Source: Cinnamomum chago (taxonomy: Eukaryota; Streptophyta; Magnoliopsida; Laurales; Lauraceae). Taken from it: 64,000 nt of DNA. The notes beneath the pieces were generated by a model that ran no database searches, was not told where the DNA came from, and saw only the letters and a program-made list of their open reading frames with translations. The DNA lies in contig CP142454.1 of assembly GCA_038049695.1 (NCBI GenBank), positions 75,555,501 through 75,619,500 on the forward strand, written 5' to 3'. How positions within the stretch are numbered: position 1 is the stretch's first letter; the number at the start of each line of letters is the position of its first letter. Below are positions 10,691-23,266 of this stretch, piece after piece. The position numbers were made by a program, and so were the translations under genes.

Positions 10691-12866
10691 TATGAACAAG
10701 TTTATGGGGATATGACTCTACACATGGAAATTTAGGGCATGGATACAGATATGACCGCCCTAAGTCTTTCCTTCGATCACTTTTGAATTGATGAAATTAT
10801 CATTGTTTACATTCCTTTCTAACAATTTTTATGATTGAGAAGTAAGAAAATTAAATGAGTCTATATGAGATAATGGGCATGTTAAGTGGGATATTCTAAT
10901 CTAGTTCCCTAGATGTAGTATTGGGTATCAATATGAGTGTTGTATTAGTCCGAAATAGGTACAGTGGGCTTATACAAGTATCTGGGTATCATAGGCCTTA
11001 CTTGATATATAACTCTAGTGTTTTTATTACAGATCCTATGGTGTTTTCTCTTCGGATCAGCAGAAAATTATCCACCATGAACCAAAAGTTTCCTGATACA
11101 GTGACGGAGCTTGGAGGATCATTTGTGGCTGGACCAGCAATGTTCATGGTAACTGACGAGTTGGTTGTGCAACCTCTTTCACCCATCTTGGGCATCTCTC
11201 TTCTCGGCAATTTCCACATCCCAGTCAGTGACATAGAGGAGCAGATTGTGTGCATGGGGGAAAAAGAGGTAAAGTGAAAATATCCTGTACATATTGAATT
11301 AATTCTGTATATGCAACCAAGCAAAATCAAGGCTAAATATCAGTGACTAAGTGATTTTCATAGGCTGCGCCAGCCCAGATGTATGCCCGTCCAATTGATG
11401 GTATAAAAACTCATCCTAGGTAGCCCCGAGTTGGCTGGTTCGACATGGCTCATTGAATTTCAGAGTTGGACAAGTTGAATGAGTAACTGAGTACTTTCCC
11501 ATACTCACCTCAGTTACTTGGCTCAATGGTTTCTGAGACAAGCTGGATTTCTGAGTTTCAAGTATGGTCCGACTTCTATTTGTTCAGCTAGTGGCCTGCA
11601 TGCAGACCCAAATTCAGACCAAAGGTCTATTAGTTTGGTATGGCTTGCCCTTCCCTTTCAGAAGCAGTCTTAGTTAAATATGTTTTGTTGGGTTAGCCCA
11701 GGCCTGGTCAGTTAGCTATTAATCGAGAAAATAGGCTTTTGCCCATGAATTAAAATAATGTCCATTATGTGATGGCCCCACCCAATTGATTACAGGTTTC
11801 TGTTGTCAATGTTGCCATTGATTGGTCATTACAGTTTCTAATTTCTACTCAAGCACGTTTAAAACCCTGTTCTCACTCCCATTATATTGGTCTCTAAGCA
11901 TTTTTTTTATATCCTTAAAAGCACTCTTGAAAACTGTAGTATGGAAGGTTTACATCAAATGTGAAGCTTTTAGGCCACTGCGATACTTCTGTCATATACA
12001 AAAATGTAAATTGTTCAACCGTTGTATTGTTACCTAATGCATATTTTGGCTTCGTTACAGAAGCCAAAACAGAGTTTTTAAGCCATGCTTCTGCTTACCC
12101 ACTGAGTTAAAATCACTGCTCACATTCTGCCCAATGTGAGCTGGGCGCAGGCTGGTCTGCCCAATGAACTGCCCATGTATTGTCAACATCAACTTTAATT
12201 CCTTCAGAACTTTAAGATCGTTCATAGTCACAAGGATGTAGGTTTTGAACAAGTCAAAACTACCTACAGTTGGAATGTTGATTTTTTTGTCATCCCAACT
12301 CCTCGCCGCCGTCAATTTGTTCTTGTCTCGATGTTCTCTCCTACATGCATGGGACAATGGCTTCTTCTCTTTGCAAAAATATGAGAGATATTAGAGGCAT
12401 CAATGACCTTGTATGACATAATTTATACATCAATGAGTTGAAGTCCTCCCTATTGTAGGAAATTTATGTCGTTCAATTCTTGAGTTGTATTAGCAAATTT
12501 ATTTAGTTGGGTATTGTTAGAATCCAGTTATTACTTTGGGCCAGAATCATGTGGAGCCTATATGTGGACTCGTGAGACTACCCATAGTAAGATAAATGTG
12601 TATTACAACACACACACATGTTTATGGAATGTATGAAAAGCATGTTTTGGTTGTTACAACCTGACAATATATAGAATTGCAGTTGTGATCTCAGGAAAGA
12701 AACTTGGCTATCCATCTTGACTAATTGACTTTTGTTTTGAGTTCAGGCCATGTCTTTGTTGAGAGCTTCTTTGATTTCCAACTCGGTCTTGAGCGATGTC
12801 TTCTACCCTAAGAAGCCAAGGCAGATGAAAACAAAACCTAAGAGGAGAATTTTAACCCTTGGATAA
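10135..12866 (+). CDS. DUF674 family protein, 3' part of gene (three exons)
   Basis: Plant-specific DUF674 protein of unknown function. I place exons at 10135-10606, 11033-11268 and 12747-12866 (stop TAA), giving 275 visible residues. All junctions are GT-AG and phases agree: GTAAGC donor at 10607, TTTTATTACAG acceptor ending 11032, GTAAAG donor at 11269, GAGTTCAG acceptor ending 12746. The first exon opens with the tail of a preceding module (LLKRLLPSETPLADVF). A second module follows: MTVKLFQSKSNNKVLYAE, PLGSIVKCL, MGCLDNLYKSVEDL, FGTKNQLL. Exon 2 carries FMVTDELVVQPLSP and VSDIEEQIV. Exon 3 gives LLRASLISNSVLSDVF and a basic tail. The frame is open with no internal stop, so the gene may be functional. 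The start lies outside the window, probably beyond a ~10-kb intron. A candidate AATAAA signal follows at 12982. Confidence 0.8.
10656..10688 (+). repeat. (TA)n microsatellite in intron
   Basis: About 16 TA units inside the intron 10607-11032. Read without splicing, it produces a false Tyr-Ile tail on the preceding exon, which is why the unspliced reading should not be used. Confidence 0.85.
11361..12386 (+). repeat. Intron-2 segment duplicated at 35041-36078
   Basis: The sequence from TAGGCTGCGCCAGCCCAGAT to TTTGCAAAAATATGAGA is repeated, with scattered substitutions and small indels, at 35041-36078 in the same orientation. It lies inside intron 2 of the DUF674 gene. No terminal repeats or target duplications are apparent, so a segmental duplication of the locus is as likely as an unclassified mobile repeat. 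Confidence 0.8.
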
Positions 12867-14795
12867 ATTGTTTTTTCTTGATTTATGTATGTATCGTTGG
12901 GGACTTGGGGTCACAAATACATTCTTCTTCTTGGGTTTTTTTTGTTTATGTACAGGTCTAAGGTTCTCATTGATTGGTCCCAATAAAAGTTCCTATAAGC
13001 AGATATGTGGCCATTCTTTCTTCTTTGTTCAAACATTATTTTTGGCACTCCGATGTCTCCAGTCTTTTTGGACATTCCAGCTTCTACCATGCCAGTCATA
13101 AATTAAATTTATTTAGGTTCAGAATGTAGAATCCTCGATCTTTTGAAATTAAAAAAAAAAAAAAAAAGATTACTCATTACACCTTGTCTGATTCCATAAT
13201 TAACCCCTTCTTTTTCTTTTTAGAAAATTTTACCACTTATGTTAGACACATATTAATATAATTCTGATAATAGCAAACCTTTGGTCAGCTTCATGCTGTC
13301 TGTCAGATTCTTAGCATGTAAAAAGAGGATTAGCATTTGATAGGCAGTCTACTGTAAAAACTAGTCAAATTAAATTTCAGCTTTACTTTGAATGAAGTTG
13401 CACTTGCAAAAATAATCATTCATGAATCAGTCATTTTGGTTCTAGTCCTTTGTCAGGGATTAGATTTCTTGATCCTTGGTTTTTCAGACATGAAGAAGTT
13501 CCTGCAAATTTTCAATGTTACCAAGTTACAAGCTTCTGGTTTGCAGCTTTATGAAGATTGTTAATACGGAGCACAACCACCAATCCAAAGTGGTGGGAAA
13601 ACGGATCTCTTCTTTAATGTTATTGTAATGAAGAAAATGGGTATCTTTAATATTCCAGTCTCCCATTATTTTTACACCATTGAGCATGTGCTGGGCTTGT
13701 CTGGGCCGAAGTAGCCCGGGCCCGGCTTATTTAGTCATTGGGCCTTTTGCAAATAGGTCCAAGGCCACCGCATTTGTCTTGGATATCTTACCTTTGGCTA
13801 AATGGGATCCATTATAAAGCGACCACTTACCCAACCCATCCTTTATATCCATATACATAGGACCCATCACACAAATCGGTCCATCCTTTTATAGAACCAA
13901 CTATTCACATATTTCACCTATGGATCTCATAGGTGGAACGATTAGCTGGATCTAACGGGTATTGTGTGGGTCTACTATCATTTAAGACAACCCGCTATCA
14001 TTATACTATGTACATGATCCCATAATGATTATGTTATTTAAGTGAGTCTGCGTCAATATTTGATTTGATTATAAGTCAAAAGACATTTTGCTAAATTAAG
14101 AGTTATTTTCTCATGCAAATAGATTGTGTACATAGTCTGTAAGTTAACATTTAATGAAATATACTTACAAAGATAAAACTTTTTAAACAATGGGGGATTT
14201 TCAAAAGGGTATAAAACTTTCGGCTCATTTCCATAAAAAGTACGTGAGAATTTGAATATTTCAGAAGAGTAAAGTTTTCCACAATTCTTTCAATCAAGTC
14301 CTCTTCATATTTTTTTTTAAAAATAACAAATATACCCTCATGTCATTTTTCAAAATTTTCCTTTGATAAATCACTTAACATAAATGATCAAGTCCAATCC
14401 AAATGACCTAGTGGGGCGCACTTCAACTAACTTTATTTATTAATGGTTAAAAAGGGGATTCAGAATGACTAAAACACTAGCTTTATTTAATAGTTATGAT
14501 CATCAAAATCAAAATGAGTTTTAGAAACGAAAGAGGTTAAGAAAAGACAAACATTTCACAAGGAAGGAGTATTTTTTTTTAATAAAAAAATCTTGAAATA
14601 TTCAAATCTTTATGTACTTAAAAAAAATGAGCCAAAAGTTTGAAAAATAATTTACAAATATTCTTACTCATAGTTTTGAAGCTTTATACATGGCCTAGAG
14701 CCTACCATCATCAGCCATCCGAGATCCTTCAAAATTCTGTTGATAAGTGCCTTTGCCCTGGTCCCGTGCATATGGATACCTGCTACCTTTTCAAT
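12867..14795. other. 3' untranslated and intergenic sequence
   Basis: No coding region is seen. AATAAA at 12982-12987 is a reasonable poly(A) signal about 115 bases after the DUF674 stop codon. A run of A lies near 13150-13167. The rest is AT-rich with no clear element ends. Confidence 0.5.
12982..12987 (+). promoter_or_regulatory. Candidate poly(A) signal of the DUF674 gene
   Basis: AATAAA, 115 bases after the stop codon at 12864-12866. Plant signals are loose, so the position is suggestive only. Confidence 0.35.
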
Positions 14796-14800
14796 ATCTA

Positions 14801-16292
14801 TGTTCGTCCCAAGTGCAAGGCCGTGATTGTAGTAATAACCGGTGAAACCGGATAGATCCACAGGGAGTAGTTAATCGCGTAAACCTGTCCTATTAGAAAA
14901 CTAGTACTAACCTAGTAAAGTCTATAAAAATAAATCTCTACGAAACTGAAATTAAAACTTAATTACAAATCCAAATTAAAAAATTTCAATCCCAAATAAA
15001 AGAATCCTAATCTAAAAAAAAAAAACCTGTAAAAAACATAAAAGACATCAAACCACCAATTGCATAAAAGTAAATAAATCATGCATTAAAACAAAAATCC
15101 ATTAATAATATCATTAAAAAATAAGGATAAAGTGAATTCTAAATATTTATGTGAAATCACAACGTTATATTGGCAAGATTAATAAAAGACTACCAAAACA
15201 CCGCACCAAGTGCGTACTGTCACTACCCACAAACACATGATGCCGATCCAAGGCGGGACACCTTGACCTCACTAATTGAGTCTTTGGAATTAAAATAAAC
15301 CAATAAACTAGTAATTTCCCAACAGTAATCAAAACTAAAAAAATATATATATCTTTCCTTACCCTAGATTGAGCACATGAAGAAAATCGGACTTGCGCAT
15401 AATCCCATCTTCAAGTCTTCAATCCTTCACCAAGGGAGAGATAGATGGCTGGTTGATGATGGAGCGATGGCAGCAACGGCGGCGGCGTGGCGGCGTAAAA
15501 ATCCAAGTGGTGGTGTGCCTTAGGGAATGCCTTGGGTGAAATATTGATGGAAGGATGAGAGATGGAGAAAAAATTAATGGAAAAGGATGGGAAAGAAGTT
15601 GCTGATCGTCCAAGAGGGACGGGGGGTGATGGAGTTGACGTCCTTTTTTCCCTTTTGGCCTTTTTTTTTCATCAAATCATTCATCTCATTAAACAAATAT
15701 TAGAATCAATAATGATACAGTCCCATATAAATGTCCAATATGCATATACAAATAAACTAAAAAGAATAAAACACCCCCACAAGTCTGCAACCAACCCCAA
15801 CGCGTCCATCAATCTTGGAATTTATTCCAAACGAAGATGGGTCCCATGGTGCATTTGATTCATCAATTCTCTTCCGCGGGCCCCAAAATTTGAAATTCCC
15901 TATAAAAAAATAAAAACAAATGTCAAAGAATAATTTATTCATATAGGGAAAGAATAATGCAAGATGCGGGCCCAATTCACACTAAATAGATGCATAAAAT
16001 GTCACCATTTTATCAAATCTTCAATTAAATCAATGGTGCAAATAAAATTCATCATTTTATTTGTGAGTAAAAAGTTATGAGAAATTTATGACTTCCAATG
16101 CCAAAAATAGAGAAATTCATGATTTTATGTGAAAATGAAAATTTTGGATGAATTTTGACTCGAATTCAAACTTTGATGCCCATAAACATAAAATCATGAT
16201 TTTTTTTTTACTAAAATGGTCCATGATTTGATGATTAAGTCCTTAATTAATTCTAAAATGATGAGGAAATTATGCATTTTTAACGACTTATC
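14801..16292 (-). repeat. 3' LTR of the Athila element
   Basis: 1,492 bp, from TGTTCGTCCCAAGTGC to TAACGACTTATCA on the plus strand. It matches 24196-25706 throughout, with scattered substitutions and small indels. Being the plus-strand left copy of a minus-strand element, it is the 3' LTR. Confidence 0.93.
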
Positions 16293-16327
16293 ACACCTCT
16301 CCCCCCCCCCCCCCCCCACCCCCCCCA
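16293..16327 (-). other. Polypurine tract of the Athila element
   Basis: The plus strand reads CACCTCT followed by C17, A and eight C, so the minus strand is an uninterrupted run of G and A next to the LTR start TGATAAG. This is the expected place for plus-strand priming. The C run is unusually long. Confidence 0.75.
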
Positions 16328-17831
16328 AACCAGAATTTTTAGTCCCGAGTAAAATATGCGAACTATTGTTGGTCCTCTAGCCTAATCTAATATAATCTAA
16401 ATGCAAAGAAAAAATGGAAAACACCACTTTCGCTGGTAGCGTATGCAGCAAGCCCTTAAACCCCTAGGCTACCCCTAGTGGACGAGTTGTGCCTCGCGAG
16501 GGGGTTTGCAATGAATATGCCCACAAAATTCATTTATATAAAAATAAAATAAAATAAATCAACAAAAACTTTTTCAAAAGCCGATTGAGTCAAATCGGAT
16601 GCCTTAAATCCTCGAATAATCAAGATTTAAGACTTTTCAAAATCTGGTTCACGTTTTTCTTTTCAAATCTTTTCAAAAATTATACCAAAACTTTGGGTGC
16701 TTTGTGCAAGTGTATACATCAAATAAAATTTTTTAAATGTCTAAGATAATGCCATATATGAAAACATAATTCTCCCTCAGGATTTCCAACTTTCCTAGAT
16801 TCGAGGTAAATACAAGTCTCCTCTCAAGGCTACTATGACGGCTTTCGCACTACTGTTTTTTCAAAGGCCGCGAGACGCACCCATTTTTTTTTTTTTTTGA
16901 ACGCACACATGTGACTGTGCAATGCCTAGGTCCCTTAAGCTTTCTAATTAACCCATGTAATGAGCGTTAAGCCAATGACTCCCAAAACAGATGTCTTTAG
17001 GGCACTAGGTATATATAAATACCCCTACGAGCTTACTAGCTCGGGTTAAAAAGGCTATGAATCCAAACTAGTCACGCAACTAAACACTTTTTTTTTGTTT
17101 TTTTTTTAAATTTTTATAAACACCTATTTGTGCATCCCTTGTCACCTTTTTGTTTGTTTAAACGGTCCCCAACAATAGACAACCTTTTTCAATTCGCCCG
17201 AATTAATTCACTGGTTTTGGTTGGCCTAACCTTACCGATGAACCAGGAGAACTCATATGACCAAATTTCAGAAAGTCGTCGCTTTTTTTCTTTCTTAAAA
17301 GAATTCTGAAAATAACACTTAAATCTTTTTATCCAAGACTTTTGAAATGATGTACACGTGTTACAGTGAAAATCAAAGTTCGGTATTCTTTTTATCTTTC
17401 AAAAAATTGTGAACCTTCATTTTACTTCCTTCCAAAATTTTGAAATTCCAAATTTCTAGACATCTTCGAATCGTCAAGTTCTTTTGAAAACCTCCTCTTT
17501 TTTTTGTTTTCTATTATTATTATTATTTTTAGAAAACTTAGGCAGAAACCTGTCTAAAATTGGACAAGTGTGGTTGTTCCCACCCCCAACCTAAACTAGA
17601 CAGCGTCCTCGATGTCATACATGAAATGTAAAATGGAATGTAACATGAGGTGAAAATGTAAAGGGAGGAAGGGGTAGAAAGCACCTGGAATAATGAAGCT
17701 TTTACGTAGAAACTTGTCCAACGTGAGACAAAGAACACAAAAAGAAAAGGTAGGAAAAAAGAAAAAATTATATAGATGTATATATATATATATATATACA
17801 TAATGTACAAAGGTGTAGGCCACTGTCAGAT
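16328..17831 (-). other. Athila 3' internal region without an ORF
   Basis: Lies between integrase and the PPT, where some Athila members carry an envelope-like ORF. Here no such frame is seen, only AT-rich sequence with T runs and a (TA)n stretch near 17780-17800. Confidence 0.6.
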
Positions 17832-18866
17832 CTAGTGCCCATCAATCTGATAGACATGATCGATCAAAGGAATTTCATTTTCATCTGGAGGAAAAGTCTC
17901 CAAGAATGGTTTTAAACGTTGTCCATTAACTTTAAAACAGGTACCATTTGATGGATCAATGAGGGTTACTGCCCCATATGGAAATACTTCTTGAACAATG
18001 TAGGGGCCTATCCAACGAGATCTTAACTTTCCAAGGAAAAGATGAAGTCGAGAATTGTACAATAGGACTTTTTGAGACGGATGGAATGACTTCCTTAATA
18101 TCCGTTTATCATGAAAGGCCTTAGTCCTATCTTTGTAAATTCTTGAGTTCATATAAGCCTCGTTTCTGAATTCTTCTAATTCATTTAAATCAAGGGCTCT
18201 TTTCTCCTCAGCTTTGTCTAGGTCAAGGTTCAGTTGTTTTATGGCCCAATAAGCTTTATGTTCCAGCTCCACCAGAAGGTTGCAAGCTTTCCCATATATA
18301 ATTAAGCCGGTATGGAGACATCCGAATTGGGGTCTTATACGCAATTCTATAAGCCCACAAATCATCATTTAGCCGCATTGACCAATCCTTACGATTTGGT
18401 TTTACCGTGGTCTCCAAAATTCTTTTGATTTCCCTATTTGAGACCTCTACCTGCCCACTTGTTTGAGAGTGATAGGGGGTAGCCACTTTATGTGTAACAC
18501 TGTAATTTTTAAACAAACTCTCAATGATGCGGTTACAAAAGTGAGTGCCCCCATCACTAATGACAGCACGTGGAGTTCCAAAACGGGAAAAGATATTGTC
18601 CAAGATAAACTTTCTGACCGTTTTAGCATCATTATTCCTACATGGGATTGCTTCAATCCATTTGGACACATAATCAACTGCAACAAGGATATAATGAAAA
18701 CCAAAGCTCGGGGGAAATGGTCCCATAAAGTCTATACCCAGAAATTGAAAAACTTGACGACCAAAATTGGGTTTAAAGGCATCATATTCCTTTTGGAAAT
18801 TGAACCTAACTTTTGGCATTGCTCACATGCCTTACAGAAATCATGTGCATCTTTAAATAATGTGGG
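17832..18866 (-). pseudogene. Athila integrase remnant
   Basis: Minus-strand fragments in two frames. The core carries the DDE pattern: [16 protein letters not shown], then [10 protein letters not shown]. The frame 17832-18368 gives the C-terminal part (KVLLYNSRLHLFLGKLRSRW, GPYIVQEV), typical of the Gypsy integrase tail before the end of pol. The switch between frames near 18256-18368 marks a frameshift. The histidine half of the zinc-binding region is at the end of the neighbouring RT frame (HSHACGGH). Confidence 0.85.
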
Positions 18867-20251
18867 CTAGTAAAATCCAGATTGCAAGATTTTGTGAACG
18901 GTCTTCTTAGCAGAAAAATGGCCACCACAAGCATGAGAGTGGCAAAATGATATTACATTGTTTATTTCTTGGTCAGGAATGCATCTCCTAATGATTTGGT
19001 CTGGGCAGTATTTACAAAGGTATGGTTCATCCCTGAAAAACTGTTTGACCTCAGTGAAAAACTTGTTTTTATCCTGATGCATCCATTCTTTTGGGATTTC
19101 ACCCGAAGCTAGATAATTAGCAATATCAGCATACCATGGAGAATGGGAAAATGTGGCAAACAATTGCTCATTAGGGAAAGTGTCCCGGATTGGCAAGGTT
19201 TCTAAAGTGTTGGAAAGGACAAGCCTAGAAAGATGATCAGCCACCACATTTTCTACTCCTTTCTTATCATTAATTTCGATATTGAACTCTTGGAGTAGAA
19301 GGATCCATCTGATCAATCTGGGCTTGGCATCTTTCTTAGAAAGAAGGTACTTCAACGCAAAATAGTTAGTAAAGATCACAATTTTGGATCCAATTAAGTA
19401 GGAACGGAATTTATCCAGTGCATAGACCATAGCCAATAGTTCTTTTTTTGTTGTAGAATAATTAATCTGTGCACTGTTTAAAGTCCTGCTAGCATAGTAA
19501 ATCACATACGAATTTTTGTCCCTACGTTGCCCAAGAACTGCCCCAACCGCATAATTGCTAGCATCGCACATGATTTCAAAGGGCAAGCTCCAATCTGGAG
19601 GTTGCATAATTGGAGCAGTCGTCAACATGTCCTTAAGCTTGGTAAAAGCCGCTTGACATGCCTCTGTCAAGTCAAATTCTGTTTCCTTTAGCAGAAGGTT
19701 ACATAATGGTCTATAAATGACAATGAAATCTTTTATGAACCTTCTGTAGAATCCGGCATGCCCTAAGAAAGATCTTACATCTCTTACGGTTTTTGGGGTG
19801 GACAAATTGGAAATTAAATCTATTTTGGCTTTGTCCACTTCCAATCCTCTAGATGATACAATGTGGCCAAGAACAATCCCTTGTCGTACCATAAAATGAC
19901 ATCTTTTCCAATTCAATACTAAATTCTTTTCTTCACACCTAGAGAGAACCTTAGTTAAGTTGCTCAAACAATCTTGGAATGAATCTTCAAATACTGAAAA
20001 ATCGTCTATGAAGACTTCGAGAAAACGTTCCACCATATCACTAAAAATACTCAGCATGCACCTTTGAAAGGTTGCAGGAGCATTGCGCACAGCCCAAAGG
20101 GCATCCGTCGATAAGCAAAGGTACCAAAGGGGCATGTGAAAGTTGTTTTCTCTTGATCTTCCGGGGCGATCTCTATTTGATTGTATCTAGAATATCCATC
20201 TAAGAAACAATAATACTTGTGGCCAGCTACCCGTTCTAAAACTTGGTCCAA
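18867..20251 (-). pseudogene. Athila reverse transcriptase-RNase H remnant
   Basis: Two overlapping minus-strand frames, 20051-20251 and 18867-20135, form the RT, so a frameshift lies near 20090-20130. The first holds FLDGYSRYNQI with a catalytic Asp and MPFGLC. The second holds NAPATFQRCM and FIDDFSVF, the YVDD-equivalent box. RNase H follows (CDASNYAVGAVLG, INYSTTKKELLA), then FTNYFALKYL, where most Gypsy elements have FTDH. The catalytic Asp is therefore replaced by Asn. It ends with HSHACGGHFS of integrase. Confidence 0.88.
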
Positions 20252-20474
20252 GAAGGGTAGGGGGAAATGATCCTTTCGTGTGACATCATTTAATTTTCTG
20301 TAGTCGATACAAACTCGCCAACCTATGGGTACACTGGTTGGGACGAGCTCATCATTAGCATTACGGACTATAGTGACGCCTGCCTTTTTAGGTACAACTT
20401 GAGTATGGCTGACCTATTGGCTATCTGAAATTAGATAGATGATACCCATATCTAGAAGTTTCAAAACTTCAGCC

Positions 20475-20759
20475 CTAACCACTTTCTGCATGGTGGGGTT
20501 TAACTGGCGTTGCATCTGACGGAGGGTTTTGCATTCTCCTCCAAATATGATGTGTACACATGAGAGGATTAATTCCCTTAATGTCAGTCACGGTCCAAGC
20601 AATTGTACCTTTGTGCGGTTTGAGCACTTCTAAGAGTTGGACTTCTTGGTCCTTGTCAAGGTGTGCAAAAATGACTACAGAAAATGTTTCATTTTCTCCA
20701 AGGTATGCATATTTCAGGTGAGAGGGCAAGGGTTTCAACTCAGGTTTGGGCGGCCTCAC
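20475..20759 (-). pseudogene. Athila RT N-terminal remnant
   Basis: The minus-strand frame has KPELKPLPSHLKYAYLGEN followed by HKGTIAWTVTDIKGINPLMC, the linker that precedes RT in Athila-type pol. It is cut by stops and is separated from the next RT block by about 220 bases in which frames break. Confidence 0.75.
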
Positions 20760-20846
20760 CTGAGATGGAAGGGACGGAGTACCAGTTGGTACCAGCTCTT
20801 CAAAAGAGGGTTTGCCTACAGTGTTGACCAGTTCAATAGTGTTATC

Positions 20847-21572
20847 CTATTTTTCTTCGCAGAGGGTCAGGTCCTCAATTGACTTAATAGAATCGGAGAT
20901 CGATTTTTCAAAAGTTTCTGCTGCAAGAACATTGATCAAATCTACTTCTTCAAGGTCAATGTTATCATCTCGTGGTTGTTTGCAAAGGTCAAAAATATTT
21001 AGCTCTAAAGTCATGTTACCAAAAGATAGCAACATTTTTTCATTCCGGCAATTGATCAATGCATTGGATGTGGCTAAAAATGGTCTCCCCAAAATTACCG
21101 GAATCTGAGTGTGAGGATCTGCCACAGGATGAGTGTCTAGCAAAATAAAGTCTACTGGGAGGTAGACCTTGTCAACCTGCACAAGCACATCCACTATTAT
21201 CCCTCTCGGTCTTTTAATTGATCGATCTGCTAGCTGCAGAGTAACTTGGGTGGGTTTGAGTTCGCCCAGTCCCAATTTTACATAGACCGAGTAAGGTAGT
21301 AAGTTGACACTTGCCCCAAGATCAAGCAATGCTTGTTCAATTTGATAATTTCCAATAATGTACGAAATTGTGGGGCATCCTGGATCTTTGAATTTAGGGG
21401 GAGTGTCGTGCTTTAGAATTGCACTAGCTTGCTCAGTGAGAAACGCTTTCTTTTGTACATGTATCTTACGCTTCAACATGCACAATTCCTTAAGAAACTT
21501 TGCGTAAGATGGGACTTGTTTGATTGCGTCTAACAACGGGATGTTACTTTTGACCACTTTAAGTGCATCCAA
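20847..21572 (-). pseudogene. Athila aspartic protease region
   Basis: A 241-codon minus-strand frame containing ALLDLGASVNLLPYSVY (active-site DLGAS), LQLADRSIKRPRGI and VILGRPFLATSNALI. These are the standard landmarks of the Athila retropepsin. The domain itself is uninterrupted, but the frame is cut off from gag and RT on both sides. Confidence 0.88.
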
Positions 21573-21914
21573 GATTTCCTGGTTCTGTATAGATGGCTTG
21601 GGAGGAGCTAATCGGTTGGGAAAAGGTGGTAAGGGCTTGAATCCCGGAGGAACTGAGCTTTTCTCCTTGATAGGATGGGCTTCATTTTCTTTCCCTTCCT
21701 GATTTGAGGATGCAGGTTGTTTATCTTTTTCCAGATTAGGCTTTTCAATCTCTTTACCACTACGTAGAGTAATAACAGCTTGAACCTGCTCCTTTGAATT
21801 TGACGGACCACCTTGATGAACTTCATATTGCCCTTTTGGATTGGGCTGTGGTTAAGCTGGAAAAGCCCCCTTATTTTGTGCTTCAATCAATTTGCAGAGG
21901 TTCTGCATGGTGTT

Positions 21915-23266
21915 CTATAAATTCTCAAAATTCCTATCATGTTTCTTATTGATGGACTCTTGATTCACCATAAACTTAGCCACAAGTTCATCCCAAGGCA
22001 TCGTTTGAGTTGTAGGGGGTACCATTTGCTGTGTGTTTTGAGCATATGTACTAGAAGGACCCCCAAATTGATTTGACATTTGGTTGAAATTGGGCGGAGT
22101 AGCATTTGGGCCATTCCTCCAACTAAAGTTGGGGTGATTCCTCCAATTAGGGTTGTACGTGTTACCTAAAGAATTGTTAAACTGCCGGTTGTATGTATTA
22201 GTGGCATTTACTTGTTCGTTAAACACTTCTTGGAAAGCAGGGAGTGCTGGACACTCTGAAGAAATGTGTTTATCACTAGCGCGGATGCCACAAAGTATAG
22301 CAGGTTCCTTATTCTTCACAAATTTCAACGACTCAACTTCTCTTGTAAGATAGGAAATTTTTGCTTGAAGATCATCATTTTCTTTCAATACATAAAACCC
22401 CCCTCCTTTGGCCTGATTCGATTGCTTTACGGGGTTTATACCTTCAGATGTGTCCAATTTTGTGCACTATCTGCCAAAAACCGAAGGTAGATTCATGCTT
22501 GATTTGGGTTCTTTGCCATGAACTCTCTATTGCACATCATCTCCACGAATTGACGTGTTTCTAGACTAAGTCCATCATAGAAGTGACCAATTGTATTGTG
22601 CAATTCAAATCTGTAGTGGGGACATGCAAGGAGTAGTTCATTAAAGCGTTCCCAACACCTATAGTAAGACTCCTTGTCTTTTTGTTTAAAATTCATAATA
22701 TTTCTCCGTAAGGTGTTGGTCTTATGTAATGGGAAAAATTCCTTTAAAAATTCCCGGACCATGTCGGACCATAGAGCAATTGAATTGGGTTGTAGGGAGT
22801 GAAGCTATGCCTTAACCTTATCTTTAAGGGAAGATGGAAATAAACGAAATTTGATAAGGTGTTCCCTCACATTATTAAAGTGTTGTGTTGCACACACTTC
22901 TTTAAACTCATTTATGTGAAAATATGCACTTTCTGATTCAAGTCCATGAAATCTGGGGAGAAGTTGAATTACTCCCAGTTTGATATCAAATTGACCCGCA
23001 CCTACGGGTATAACCATGCATGACGGTGTGGCTTGTCCTATAGGATGAAGGTAATCACGTAGACTCCTAAGTGGTTGATTCACCTCCCCATTATTATTGG
23101 GTCCATTCCCATTACCGTTCTCATTCCTAATTTCATCATTATCACTATGCTCATCAGCCATATTGAAAATCCTAAAAGAACCAGGAGATCTAGATTCGTA
23201 GAATTTAATCAAGTTCTTGACAGGTGATTCCTTCCTTTCTAACCGATTTGAGTATCCCTTTGCCAA
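21915..23266 (-). pseudogene. Athila gag remnant
   Basis: Minus-strand gag. The first block (22805-23266) has LRSLRDYLHP, IQLLPRFHGLESES and LRDKVKA-like LKDKVKA, then an in-frame TAG at 22805-22807 where the family has Trp. The same frame continues (EFLKEFFPLHKTNTLRR, CPHYRFELHN) to 22493. A frame change leads into 21915-22457, which carries a broken zinc knuckle (CGIRASDKHISSEC, a Cys replaced by Arg) and a proline/asparagine-rich tail. The original start is probably near 23160-23266. Confidence 0.88.

Noticed and set aside
16293-17831. Envelope-like ORF of the Athila element
   Set aside because: Looked for in the expected place, but frames are short and AT-driven with no membrane-protein pattern.
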